From Microbacterium sp. 1S1 (GTDB lineage: Bacteria; Actinomycetota; Actinomycetes; Actinomycetales; Microbacteriaceae), in contig NZ_CP043430.1 in the NCBI RefSeq assembly GCF_008271365.1, positions 2,542,001 to 2,606,000 on the forward strand: a stretch of DNA of 64,000 nucleotides. Direction: 5' to 3'. A model generated the notes under the pieces. The model ran no database searches and had not been told where the DNA came from. It saw only the letters and a list, made by a program, of their open reading frames with translations. A program made the translations under genes and the position numbers. Within the stretch, counting starts at the first letter, position 1. Each line of letters begins with the position of its first letter. Positions 27,237 to 35,321 of this stretch are shown piece after piece.

Positions 27237-28162
27237 GCGCCCGCGGAAGGGGTGGTCGGACCGGAACCCGTCTTCGGGGTGAACGCCGTGCCGATGCCCT
27301 TGAGTGCTTCGGTCAGCTCGCTCGGGATGATCCACAGCTTGCTGGACGGACTCTCGCTGATCTTCGGAAGCATCTGCAGGTACTGGTAGGCGAGGAGCTT
27401 GTCGTCCGGCGCCCCCTGGTGGATCGCGGTGAAGACGCTCTGGATGGCCTCGGCCTCACCCTGCGCGCGCAGCACGGCGGCCTGCTTGTCACCTTCGGCT
27501 CGAAGGATCTCCGCCTGCCGGAGTCCCTCGGCTTCGAGGATCGCGGACTGCTTGGTCCCCTCCGCGGTGAGGATCGCGGCACGGCGATCCCGCTCGGCGC
27601 GCATCTGCTTCTCCATCGAATCCTGGATGGAGACGGGCGGGTCGATCGCCTTGAGCTCGACGCGACCGACGCGGATGCCCCACTTGCCCGTCGCCTCGTC
27701 GAGCACGACGCGGAGCTGGCCGTTGATGTTGTCGCGGCTTGTCAGCGCCTCTTCGAGGTTCAGGCCGCCGACGACGTTGCGAAGCGTCGTGGTGGTGAGC
27801 TGCTCGACGGCGCCGAGGTAGTTGGCGATCTCATACGTGGCGGCGCGGGCATCCGTCACCTGGAAGTAGACCACCGTATCGATGGAGACGACGAGGTTGT
27901 CCTCGGTGATCACCGGCTGCGGCGGGAAGGAGACCACCTGCTCGCGCATATCGATCAGCGGCCGCAGGCGGTCGATGAACGGCACGAGGATGTTGAGGCC
28001 GGGAGTGAGCGTCTTGTGATACCGACCGAGCCGCTCCACCACACCCGCCGTGGCCTGGGGGATGATGCGGATCGCCCGCGCGATCGTGACGATCACGAAG
28101 ATGATGACGGCGATGACCAGAATCCAGATGATCACGGTCGGGATGATCGATGCGTCGTCCAC
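27233..28162 (-). CDS. SPFH/Band-7 membrane protein (stomatin/QmcA-like)
   Basis: Membrane-anchored scaffold of flotillin/stomatin type, 309 residues. One N-terminal transmembrane helix (TVIIWILVIAVIIFVIV) is followed by the SPFH domain (VERLGRYHKTLTPGLNILVP), then a coiled coil rich in Glu/Ala repeats (ILEAEGLRQAEILRAEGDK). Such proteins oligomerise in functional membrane microdomains, usually with an NfeD partner, which is encoded just upstream. GTG 28162 has AGGAG 6 bases upstream. Confidence 0.92.
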   Translation of the reverse strand: MDDASIIPTVIIWILVIAVIIFVIVTIARAIRIIPQATAGVVERLGRYHKTLTPGLNILVPFIDRLRPLIDMREQVVSFPPQPVITEDNLVVSIDTVVYFQVTDARAATYEIANYLGAVEQLTTTTLRNVVGGLNLEEALTSRDNINGQLRVVLDEATGKWGIRVGRVELKAIDPPVSIQDSMEKQMRAERDRRAAILTAEGTKQSAILEAEGLRQAEILRAEGDKQAAVLRAQGEAEAIQSVFTAIHQGAPDDKLLAYQYLQMLPKISESPSSKLWIIPSELTEALKGIGTAFTPKTGSGPTTPSAGA

Positions 28163-28170
28163 GCGAGCTC

Positions 28171-28644
28171 CTAATCGTTGAGGGGTCGGACGATGGCGGT
28201 GGCACCGTTGATGGCGCTGACCGCGACGGGCGCCCCCGAAGGGATGGCCATGGGTGCAGCCGTCCGCGCCGTCCAGGTATCGCCGTTGGCGAGTTTGGCC
28301 TGACCGGAGATCTGCGTGATCTCGCTCAGCGCGATGCCGCGGAGGTCGACGAGCGCCTCGACGTTGGAGCGCGCCGGGTCGGAGCCGCGGTGTAGTCGGC
28401 GCAGCAGCGGAGGTCGGAGGAAGAGGATGAAGAGAGCGGCTGCGGCCGCGGCGATGAGGATCTGGATCCACACCGGAAGCCCGAGGAAGTCGGTCACGAG
28501 TCCGATGACACTTCCGAAACTCAGCATGAGGAAGGTGAAGTCGAGAGACAACATCTCGATGACGAGGAAGACGGCGATGAGGACGAGCCAGCCGATCCAT
28601 GCCCAGTGGTCGATGAACGTGACGAACGTCGAGAAGTTGTCCAT
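28171..28644 (-). CDS. NfeD family membrane protein
   Basis: 157-residue partner of the adjacent SPFH protein: two or three hydrophobic helices in the first 80 residues, then an OB-fold NfeD domain (VEALVDLRGIALSEI, then SGAPVAVSAINGATAIV). This is the short form without the ClpP-like protease domain. The start has AAAGGAGG upstream. First gene of a three-gene operon; promoter elements for it and the divergent SDR gene share 28645-28767. Confidence 0.9.
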   Translation of the reverse strand: MDNFSTFVTFIDHWAWIGWLVLIAVFLVIEMLSLDFTFLMLSFGSVIGLVTDFLGLPVWIQILIAAAAAALFILFLRPPLLRRLHRGSDPARSNVEALVDLRGIALSEITQISGQAKLANGDTWTARTAAPMAIPSGAPVAVSAINGATAIVRPLND

Positions 28645-28713
28645 GCGGCCTCCTTTGCCGTCAACGTACCACGCGCGCCGCCACCCGTCCGGCCGCCACC
28701 GCGGGCCCCTTGG

Positions 28714-28741
28714 TAATCTGTGAGAGCCGTGCGCTCACGGC
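28714..28741 (+). promoter_or_regulatory. Putative promoter and hairpin upstream of SDR gene
   Basis: TAATCT at 28714-28719 resembles a -10. A GCCGTG/CACGGC inverted repeat (28726-28741) follows at about the expected transcript start and may be an operator or leader hairpin. Confidence 0.4.
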
Positions 28742-28767
28742 GTTCCACCCACCATGAGGAGTCACCC

Positions 28768-29532
28768 GTGACCGACGTTCTTCCCGCAGGATCCCTCGAC
28801 GGCAAGGTGGCCCTCGTCACCGGCTCATCGCGGGGGATCGGCGCCGACACCGTGCGGTACCTCGCCGAGGCCGGCGCCGACGTCGTCATCAACTACCGGA
28901 ACAAGGCGCCGCGCGCGGAGAAGCTCGCGACGCAGCTGCGCGAACTCGGCCGCCGGGCACTGGTCGTCGGCGCGGACCTCACTGATCCGGCGTCGGTCGC
29001 CGAGATGTTCGACGCTGTCCGCACCGAGTACGGGCGCCTCGATGTGCTGGTCCTCAACGCGTCGGGCGGCATGGAGTCGGGTATGGCTGAGGACTACGCC
29101 CTGAAGCTCAACCGCGACGCGCAGCTCAACGTCCTCGACGCCGCGAGGCCGCTGCTGTCGGACGGCGCACGAGTCGTGTTCGTGACCAGCCACCAGGCGC
29201 ACTTCATCCGCACGACGCCCACGATGCCCGAGTACGAGCCCGTCGCGCTGTCCAAGCGGGCCGGTGAGGATGCGCTGCGAGAGCTCATCCCCGGTCTCGC
29301 AGAGAAGGGGATCGGCTTCACCGTGGTCTCGGGAGACATGATCGAGGGCACGATCACCGCGACGCTGCTCGAGCGCGCGAACCCCGGCGCCATCGCCGAG
29401 CGTCGCGAGTCCGCCGGCCGTCTCTACAACGTGTCGGAGTTCGCGGCAGAGGTGGCCAAGGCGGTCGTCGACCCCGTGCCCGCCGACAACACCCGCCTCG
29501 TCGGCGACGTGAGCGCCTTCGCCGCGGAATAG
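28768..29532 (+). CDS. SDR-family oxidoreductase with displaced catalytic tyrosine
   Basis: Rossmann-fold NAD(P)-dependent enzyme of 254 residues. The cofactor loop TGSSRGIG lies near residue 18, NASGG stands for the NNAG motif, and the catalytic-type Ser is in VFVTSHQ. The usual YxxxK is not present: the lysine sits in YEPVALSK, with the Tyr seven residues before it and Val at the normal Tyr position. Activity may therefore be altered. GTG 28768 follows GAGGAG by a good spacing. The substrate is unknown. A very strong terminator follows. Confidence 0.85.
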   Translation: MTDVLPAGSLDGKVALVTGSSRGIGADTVRYLAEAGADVVINYRNKAPRAEKLATQLRELGRRALVVGADLTDPASVAEMFDAVRTEYGRLDVLVLNASGGMESGMAEDYALKLNRDAQLNVLDAARPLLSDGARVVFVTSHQAHFIRTTPTMPEYEPVALSKRAGEDALRELIPGLAEKGIGFTVVSGDMIEGTITATLLERANPGAIAERRESAGRLYNVSEFAAEVAKAVVDPVPADNTRLVGDVSAFAAE

Positions 29533-29541
29533 TCGTCGGAC

Positions 29542-29584
29542 GCGAGACGCCCCGGACCGCTGCCGCAGGTCCGGGGCGTCTCGC
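29542..29584. terminator. Strong terminator between SDR and HdeD-like genes
   Basis: Perfect 17-base inverted repeat (GCGAGACGCCCCGGACC and its complement) with a 9-base loop, lying between convergent genes, so usable from both sides. Confidence 0.85.
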
Positions 29585-29593
29585 ATCTGCGGA

Positions 29594-30181
29594 TCAGACG
29601 GTCGAAGCGGCCGTGGTGAACGCCTTCTCGTCCTTCCCGAGCGTGATCGCGCGGATGATCTGCACGATACCGAGCACGACAAGCGAGATGCCCAGGAGCA
29701 GCCAGAGCGCGAAGCCGGCGATGACCGGCGAGAAGAGGACGATGATCCCGGCGATGATGCTCAGGATGGCGTAGATCAGCGTCCAGACCCGCGATCCGTC
29801 GCTGCCGAGCAGCGAGAGCGCCACGACGCCGTCGACGATCCAGCTCACGCCGATGAAGATCACGACGACCAGCGCCAGGGTGGCGGCGGCGACGTTCAGG
29901 TTGAAGAACGCGATGACGCCGGCGACGATGTAGAGCAGGCCGAGCACGATGTGTCCGACGCGGGACCAGCCGCCCTTCGCCCGGGAGAAGATGCCGAGGC
30001 CGATGTAGACGACACCGGCGACGATCAGGTAGGACGCGAAGATCGCCGTCACGATGACGGCCGATTTCACCGGCCAGACGAGCAGCGCGATGCCGGCGAG
30101 CAGCGCGAGCACGCCGGAGACCGCGAGAGCGACACGGATCGATTTGAAGAACGACTTCGTTTCTGCGAGTGCTTCAGACAT
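29594..30181 (-). CDS. HdeD/DUF308 family membrane protein
   Basis: 195-residue protein with six evenly spaced hydrophobic helices, the tandem-repeat pattern of the HdeD/DUF308 family (for example GVLALLAGIALLVWP, then LGLLYIVAGVIAFFN and LSIIAGIIVLFSP). In E. coli HdeD is linked to acid resistance at high density; the role in actinobacteria is unknown. The start is preceded by AAGGGG. Single gene, divergent from the AraC-type regulator. Confidence 0.85.
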   Translation of the reverse strand: MSEALAETKSFFKSIRVALAVSGVLALLAGIALLVWPVKSAVIVTAIFASYLIVAGVVYIGLGIFSRAKGGWSRVGHIVLGLLYIVAGVIAFFNLNVAAATLALVVVIFIGVSWIVDGVVALSLLGSDGSRVWTLIYAILSIIAGIIVLFSPVIAGFALWLLLGISLVVLGIVQIIRAITLGKDEKAFTTAASTV

Positions 30182-30306
30182 GGCGGGGAACCCCTTCTGA
30201 GAGAATCCTGTGAGGATGCCCCCAGGGTAGCGCCGGAACTCCGTGAGTGGGGGAGGACCTCACCCGCGCGTCGCGGACGGTCATTCCCTGACTTCCGGCG
30301 TCATGG

Positions 30307-30312
30307 CAGGAT
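30307..30312 (+). promoter_or_regulatory. -10 box of a leaderless promoter (AraC-VOC-UvrA operon)
   Basis: CAGGAT ends 6 bases before GTG 30319; no ribosome-binding site is visible. Confidence 0.45.
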
Positions 30313-30318
30313 CGTCTC

Positions 30319-30759
30319 GTGACACCGGTGGAGGAGGCTCGCCTGCGCGAGCTGGTCGTGATGCGGAAGGTCCGTGACCGCATCGATCGGGAGTACGCGA
30401 AGCCCCTGGACGTCGAGGCTCTGGCGCGCGGCGTGCATCTGTCCGCGGGGCATCTCAGCCGTCGCTTCCGGGAGACCTACGGCGAGTCCCCGTACTCCTA
30501 TCTGATGACACGGCGGATCGAGCGCGCCATGGCCCTGCTCCGGCGCGGCGATCTCAGCGTGACGGAGGTGTGCTTCCAGGTGGGGTGCTCGTCGCTCGGG
30601 ACCTTCAGCACGCGGTTCTCGGAGCTGGTCGGTGTCTCACCGCGCGTGTACCGTGAACGCGCCGCCAACGTCGAGGGCATCCCGTCGTTCCAGGCCAAAC
30701 AGGTCACCCGACCGATCAGGAATCGAGAAGCGCCGCGCCGCGAGGCGCACCTAACGTGA
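30319..30759 (+). CDS. AraC-family transcriptional regulator (DNA-binding domain only)
   Basis: 146-residue regulator made almost entirely of the double helix-turn-helix of AraC/XylS (DVEALARGVHLSAGHLSRRF near residue 35 and SVTEVCFQVGCSSLGTFSTRF near 80), with no ligand-binding domain. It leads a three-gene operon with a VOC protein and a UvrA-like ATPase, a grouping common in Actinobacteria, and probably controls it. The GTG start looks leaderless; the stop overlaps the next start as GTGA. Confidence 0.88.
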   Translation: MTPVEEARLRELVVMRKVRDRIDREYAKPLDVEALARGVHLSAGHLSRRFRETYGESPYSYLMTRRIERAMALLRRGDLSVTEVCFQVGCSSLGTFSTRFSELVGVSPRVYRERAANVEGIPSFQAKQVTRPIRNREAPRREAHLT

Positions 30760-31175
30760 GCATCATGAAAATCAGCATCCACTACGCCTTCCTCCCGCAC
30801 ACCGACGCCGACGCGGCGCTCGGCTTCTACCGCGACGCCCTGGGGTTCGAGGTCCGCAACGACGTCGGCTACGACGGCTTGCGCTGGTTGACAGTCGGCC
30901 CGGCCGGCCAGCCGGAGACCTCCATCGTGCTGCATCCGCCGGCGACTGACCCCGGAATCACCGACACCGAGCGGCAGACCATCCTGGAGCTCATCGCGAA
31001 AGGCAGCTACGGCGCGCTGACACTCGCGACCGACGACCTGGACGACCTCTTCGACCGTCTGGTCGCTGTCGGCGCCGATGTCGTCCAGGAGCCCATGGAC
31101 CAGCCGTACGGCGTACGCGACTGCGCGTTCCGCGACCCCGCGGGCAACCTGCTCCGTATCAACCAGGCCGCCTGA
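30756..31175 (+). CDS. VOC-family (glyoxalase/bleomycin resistance-like) protein
   Basis: 139 residues with the paired beta-alpha-beta-beta-beta modules of the vicinal oxygen chelate fold (HYAFLPHTDADAALGFYRD at the start, DCAFRDPAGNLLRIN at the end). It could be a drug-binding or lyase protein; the metal ligands are not certain. Co-transcribed with the AraC regulator (GTGA overlap) and a UvrA-like gene 27 bases downstream, which suggests detoxification or resistance to a DNA-binding compound. ATG 30765 is an alternative start. Confidence 0.88.
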   Translation: MSIMKISIHYAFLPHTDADAALGFYRDALGFEVRNDVGYDGLRWLTVGPAGQPETSIVLHPPATDPGITDTERQTILELIAKGSYGALTLATDDLDDLFDRLVAVGADVVQEPMDQPYGVRDCAFRDPAGNLLRINQAA

Positions 31176-31202
31176 CGGCCCCTCCACCACGAAGGACGCC
31201 GC

Positions 31203-33560
31203 ATGACCGCTGCCGAGCACCCCGCGGACACCCACGATCTCATCCGCGTGCAGGGCGCGCGCGAGAACAACCTCAAAGACGTGAGCGTCGACATCCCGAA
31301 GCGACGCCTCACAGTGTTCACCGGTGTCTCGGGGTCGGGGAAGAGCTCCCTCGTCTTCGACACGATCGCCGCCGAATCGCGCCGGATGATCGACGAGACG
31401 TACAGCGCGTTCGTGCAGGGCTTCATGCCTTCCGTTCCGAGACCCGACGTCGACGTGCTCGAGGGCCTCACCACGGCGATCATCGTCGATCAGGAGCGGC
31501 TCGGCGCCAACCCTCGTTCGACCGTCGGCACGGTCACCGACGCCAATGCGATGCTGCGCATCCTGTTCAGCAAGCTCGGCAAGCCCTACATCGGCGGGCC
31601 GACCGCGTTCTCGTTCAACATCCCGACGCAGAAGGCGAGTGGCGTGATGACCGGGCCGGGCGGCGAGAAGAAGATCGTGAAGGACGCGATCTACCTCGGC
31701 GGCATGTGCCCACGATGTGAGGGCAGGGGAGTGGTGTCGGACCTCGACCTGTCTCAGATCGTCGATGAGTCGAAGTCCCTCGAGGAGGGCGCGATCATGG
31801 TGCCCGGGTACACGGCCGACGGATGGATGGTGAAGGGATTCTCGCAGTCGGGGTTCTATCCGGGCGACAAGCCCATCTCGTCGTTCACCGACAAGCAGCG
31901 CCACCTCTTCCTCTACGGAGAGGTCACGAAGGTCAAGATCTCTGGCATCAACATGACCTATGAAGGCCTGATCCCGAAGATCACGAAGTCGATGCTCTCG
32001 AAGGATCTGGACGCCCTGCAGCCGCACATCCGTGCCTTCGTCGAGCGGGTGGCCACCTTCGCGGTGTGCCCGGAGTGCGACGGCACGCGTCTCACCGAGG
32101 GAGCACGGTCGTCGAAGATCGACGGCGTGAGCATCGCCGACGCCTGCCGCATGCAGGTGACGGATCTCGCCGCCTGGGTCCGGGGCCTCGACCTGCAGGG
32201 TGCGGGGCCGCTGCTGGAGACCCTGAGTGCCAACCTCGATGCTTTCGTCACGCTGGGGCTGGGTTATCTGAGCCTGGAGCGGCCGTCCGGCACGCTGTCC
32301 GGGGGAGAGGCGCAGCGCATCAAGATGCTGCGTCACCTCGGCTCCTCGCTGACCGACGTCACGTACGTGTTCGACGAACCCACCATCGGACTGCACCCGC
32401 ACGACATCCAGCGCATGAACGGGCTGTTGCTCCGCCTTCGCGACAAGGGGAACACGGTACTCGTCGTCGAGCACAAGCCGGAGACGATCGCGATCGGCGA
32501 CCATGTGGTCGACCTGGGGCCCGGTGCCGGAAGCGCCGGGGGAGAGATCTGCTACCAGGGGAGCATCGAGGGACTTACGGCCAGTGGAACGCTGACAGGG
32601 CAGCACCTCGACGACCGCGCGCAGCTCAAGGACGCCGTGCGCGACCGCACCGGCGCGATCGAGGTGCGCGGCGCCTCGACGAACAACCTCCAGGATGTGG
32701 ACGTCGACATCCCGACCGGCGTCCTGACCGTGGTCACGGGCGTCGCGGGCTCCGGTAAGAGCTCGCTCATCCACGGTTCGGTGACCGGACGCGAAGGCGT
32801 GGTGGCGATCGATCAATCCGCCATCAAGGGCTCGCGTCGCAGCAATCCCGCCACGTACACGGGGCTGCTCGAACCCATCCGTAAAGCCTTCGCGAAGGCG
32901 AACGGGGTGAAGCCCGCCCTGTTCAGCGCGAACTCCGAGGGCGCGTGTCCCACGTGCAAGGGCGCCGGTGTCATCATCACCGAGCTCGGATTCATGGACA
33001 CCATCGAGACCCCCTGTGAGGACTGCGGCGGTAAGCGCTTCCAGGCGGCGGTGCTGGAGTACAAGCTCGGCGGCAAGGACATCACCGAGGTGCTCGACCT
33101 TCCGGTGTCCGAGGCCCGCGTCTTCTTCAGCGAGGGCGAGGCGAAGCTCCCCGCCGCGGCTGCCATCCTCGGACGCCTGGAAGACGTGGGACTCGGGTAC
33201 CTGTCGCTCGGCCAGCCGTTGTCGACGCTGTCGGGCGGTGAACGACAGCGCATCAAGCTCGCGATCCAGATGGGTGAGAAGGGCGACGTGTACGTCCTGG
33301 ACGAGCCGACGACGGGCCTGCATCTCGCTGACGTCGACACGATCCTCGGCCTGTTGGATCGGCTTGTCGACGCCGGCAAGACGGTGATCGTGATCGAGCA
33401 TCATCAGGCGGTCATGGCGCACGCAGACTGGATCATCGACGTCGGACCGGGAGCCGGCCATGACGGTGGCCGCATCGTGTTCGAGGGAACGCCCGCCGAG
33501 CTCGTGGCGGACGGGTCGACGTTGACGGGCGAACATCTCGCGGCGTACGTCAACGCATGA
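31203..33560 (+). CDS. UvrA-like ABC ATPase lacking the UvrB-binding domain
   Basis: 785-residue paralogue of excinuclease subunit A (usual length about 950). It has two ABC modules: Walker A GVSGSGKSSLV near residue 42 and GVAGSGKSSLI near 515, with signature motifs LSGGEAQR (near 366) and LSGGERQR (near 677). Zinc-type Cys clusters are present (CPRCEGRG, CPECDGTR, CPTCKGAG). The segment after the first Walker region is too short to hold the UvrB-binding domain, so it is a class II/III type seen with drug self-resistance rather than the housekeeping UvrA. Last gene of the AraC-VOC operon; it ends 60 bases before a dif-like site. Confidence 0.9.
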   Translation: MTAAEHPADTHDLIRVQGARENNLKDVSVDIPKRRLTVFTGVSGSGKSSLVFDTIAAESRRMIDETYSAFVQGFMPSVPRPDVDVLEGLTTAIIVDQERLGANPRSTVGTVTDANAMLRILFSKLGKPYIGGPTAFSFNIPTQKASGVMTGPGGEKKIVKDAIYLGGMCPRCEGRGVVSDLDLSQIVDESKSLEEGAIMVPGYTADGWMVKGFSQSGFYPGDKPISSFTDKQRHLFLYGEVTKVKISGINMTYEGLIPKITKSMLSKDLDALQPHIRAFVERVATFAVCPECDGTRLTEGARSSKIDGVSIADACRMQVTDLAAWVRGLDLQGAGPLLETLSANLDAFVTLGLGYLSLERPSGTLSGGEAQRIKMLRHLGSSLTDVTYVFDEPTIGLHPHDIQRMNGLLLRLRDKGNTVLVVEHKPETIAIGDHVVDLGPGAGSAGGEICYQGSIEGLTASGTLTGQHLDDRAQLKDAVRDRTGAIEVRGASTNNLQDVDVDIPTGVLTVVTGVAGSGKSSLIHGSVTGREGVVAIDQSAIKGSRRSNPATYTGLLEPIRKAFAKANGVKPALFSANSEGACPTCKGAGVIITELGFMDTIETPCEDCGGKRFQAAVLEYKLGGKDITEVLDLPVSEARVFFSEGEAKLPAAAAILGRLEDVGLGYLSLGQPLSTLSGGERQRIKLAIQMGEKGDVYVLDEPTTGLHLADVDTILGLLDRLVDAGKTVIVIEHHQAVMAHADWIIDVGPGAGHDGGRIVFEGTPAELVADGSTLTGEHLAAYVNA

Positions 33561-33620
33561 TCGAGGGCCGCAGTGGCGGCTTTCCCACCCTCTCTCGTCC
33601 CGCCAGATCCCGGATTTGGA

Positions 33621-33648
33621 TTATCCGATAATTGATACCATGTCAACT
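33621..33648 (+). repeat. Degenerate dif-like XerCD site (left boundary of island)
   Basis: 28-base site aligned without gaps to the dif site at 35322 in the same orientation. The XerC-side arm TTATCCGATAA is intact except for one base. The central hexamer is different (TTGATA), and the XerD-side arm CCATGTCAACT differs at four positions. Degeneracy in the XerD half is how the second site of Xer-dependent integrative elements typically looks. It lies just past the uvrA-like stop. Confidence 0.6.
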
Positions 33649-33999
33649 ATCGTTGACCACGATCAGTCTCAACCTCGCCCAGATACCTATCTCCTGTTGT
33701 GGACGCGGAGGGATCGAGCGCATCGAGCACGCGCTCGTCAAGACCAAGCAGTGTGATGGCACGCATGAGAGTGCTCAACTTCGGCTCGGACAACGCAGCA
33801 GAATACCCAACGGCTTGCTCGCTGCGGGGTCGGACGAAGTCAGTGTGCCGAGTGCATCAGGCTGGCTTCGATCGATGGACGGAGCAGCCAAGAGATCTTA
33901 GTCGGTTGGCAGGGCTTTGTCTGTCGGCCGAACGTCCTACAGACACGGAGCTTGCGGGTCGGCGATGCTAAAGCTTCGAGTCACTCAGGGAGATAGCTC
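33649..33999. other. Stretch with no recognised gene inside the island
   Basis: Two overlapping plus-strand frames (33632-33901, 89 codons, and 33699-33971, 90 codons) are open, but neither has a recognisable domain or a clear ribosome site, and they exclude one another. A third frame starts MSTIVDHDQ at 33640 and stops after 38 codons. This may be decayed coding DNA. Confidence 0.4.
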
Positions 34000-34095
34000 G
34001 TGACGAAGAAGTTCTCGACAGTATCGTCACGCGGGGCGAAGGCGCTGATAGCCGGGGATCGCCACCAGGTCGAAAGTGATACATTTCATTTATGA
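34000..34095 (+). CDS. Small ORF, 31 residues, unknown function
   Basis: GTG-initiated 31-codon frame (MTKKFSTVSSRGAKALIAG, then DRHQVESDTFHL). It is supported by a GGGAGA ribosome-binding sequence at 33988-33993, 6 bases before the start, and by an ATGA overlap with the next small gene, the usual sign of translational coupling. It is basic at the N-terminus and has no transmembrane segment. It could be a genuine small protein or only a leader peptide for the following gene; I recognise no family. Confidence 0.45.
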   Translation: MTKKFSTVSSRGAKALIAGDRHQVESDTFHL

Positions 34096-34274
34096 CGGTG
34101 TGGATCGTGTACTTGGAAGAAACTCCTGGTTTCATCGGCGTTTTTGACGTCGAGAGCGACGCGTACGAATTCCAGGAAAAGTATGCCGCTGATAGCGGAC
34201 TCTCAGTTCTGCTTACCCCCGTCTCTGTGCCTTATCGGGTCGCAGGAACAGATGGGCCTCTTTATTCGCAGTAG
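34092..34274 (+). CDS. Small hypothetical protein, 60 residues
   Basis: Short soluble acidic protein (MTVWIVYLEETPGFIGVFD, then VESDAYEFQEKYAADSGLSV and a PVSVP segment). The alternating beta-strand/helix look resembles small phage- and plasmid-borne proteins whose theme is strand-GVF-helix, but no function is assigned. Its ATG overlaps the stop of the preceding 31-codon frame. It lies in lower-GC DNA in the dif-flanked island and probably belongs to the element cargo. Confidence 0.6.
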   Translation: MTVWIVYLEETPGFIGVFDVESDAYEFQEKYAADSGLSVLLTPVSVPYRVAGTDGPLYSQ

Positions 34275-34352
34275 ACGCTACGACTCTCCTACGGCGCGTC
34301 AAGCGGCTCGAGTGTCTAGCGAAGTTTTAGTTGACGAGAAAGATATTCAAAG

Positions 34353-35012
34353 ATGAGACACCGTCACCACCGTAAGTTCGGTTTCATTATCGCTGGATCT
34401 TTGATCCTCGGGATCGTCGCAGCCGGCGGCAGCCCGGCTTACGCGGAATCATCAGGGAGCGACGCGCCCAACCTCCCGCCACTCACAGCGGTGAGCTCGG
34501 CGGACGTTCCCGACGAGTACCTCGTCTACCCGGATGGAACACCACTTCCTGTTGATGCGGTGGTGATGACGAACGCGGAGATGGATGCACTTGGGTCGGA
34601 CACGAGCATCGGCGCTCCTGAATCGACGCCAGGTGCGACCACGAGAGCGACGGTAGTAGGAAATTGTCATTTTGCGGTGGGACAAATGTGGAAGAGATCA
34701 TCCGGACAGGGGTTCCCCTCCGGTTCTGTGGGCGCGAAGCCAGCAATCTCTAATTGTTGGGGAGCCGTCACCAAGACGTACATCAAGTCCATCGTTTTCA
34801 TGCATAACGGGTGGCTCTGGGTTCCCGTTACTAAAGCCTTCGAGAGTTTTGGCACGTGGAACATGGTGCAAAAAAGTGTCCAGTACAAATGCAATGGGAC
34901 CGGGCAGCACACGTTCCGCGTTGTCTCGTATTTCAAAGCCTCTGGGGCCAAGGATGTCACCGCTGCGTCAGCTCAGCTCAGCTCCGGCGATTACAAGCTC
35001 CAGTGCGGCTAA
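34353..35012 (+). CDS. Secreted hypothetical protein with four cysteines
   Basis: 219 residues. A clear Sec signal peptide (basic MRHRHHRK, hydrophobic FGFIIAGSLILGIVAAGG) with a likely cut after AYA at residue 31 is followed by a Pro/Ser/Thr-rich, acidic linker to about residue 100. A compact C-terminal domain then has four cysteines (NCHF, NCWG, KCNG, LQCG), enough for two disulfides, and many aromatic residues. No family is recognised; a secreted effector, antimicrobial protein or wall-binding protein is possible but unproven. It has AT-rich codon choices unlike the neighbouring host genes. Main cargo of the dif-flanked island. Confidence 0.75.
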   Translation: MRHRHHRKFGFIIAGSLILGIVAAGGSPAYAESSGSDAPNLPPLTAVSSADVPDEYLVYPDGTPLPVDAVVMTNAEMDALGSDTSIGAPESTPGATTRATVVGNCHFAVGQMWKRSSGQGFPSGSVGAKPAISNCWGAVTKTYIKSIVFMHNGWLWVPVTKAFESFGTWNMVQKSVQYKCNGTGQHTFRVVSYFKASGAKDVTAASAQLSSGDYKLQCG

Positions 35013-35219
35013 AGAACTGTCTGATCTCATGACGCGGTGAGCAATCGCTGCACTGAACCCGAGCTGGCCCGTCACCCTCGAACCCGTTACCGTCATCTCG
35101 GACTACGAATGACGACTGCTCTCGAACAAGACGCTCGTCCACGCACTCGAGTCCGCATCAGCGGAAGTCGAGCGAGGCAAGATCGTCCCGGCTCAACGTC
35201 GACACGTCGCCGCTGACCA
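35013..35219. other. Non-coding or decayed stretch after the secreted-protein gene
   Basis: No supported gene. One frame gives a charged helix-like segment (TLVHALESASAEVERGK) with no start codon of its own and would run through the downstream palindrome; it may be the tail of a decayed gene. Confidence 0.35.
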
Positions 35220-35267
35220 GCAATACGAAGAAGGCCCACGTCCGGACGTGGGCCTTCTTCGTATTGC
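35220..35267. terminator. 48-base perfect palindrome, probable bidirectional terminator
   Basis: Two 24-base arms with no loop base (left arm begins GCAATACGAAGAAGGCCCAC), centred between 35243 and 35244. It lies 207 bases after the secreted-protein gene and 54 bases before dif. The GGCCCACG core is typical of a hairpin terminator, but the length and perfect symmetry are unusual. Confidence 0.6.
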
Positions 35268-35321
35268 AGCGCGATCCAACGCTACGAACGAGCGAGATCG
35301 GCCAAATCTTAGTGAATGACA

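Noticed and set aside
33632..33971. Two overlapping frames of about 90 codons inside the island
   Set aside because: No domain, no good ribosome site, and they overlap each other in different frames; kept only as an unassigned stretch.
35039..35215. Arg-rich frame of about 59 codons (GTG 35039) and an overlapping frame with a charged helix
   Set aside because: Low-complexity composition typical of a wrong frame; the other frame lacks a start and runs into the palindrome.
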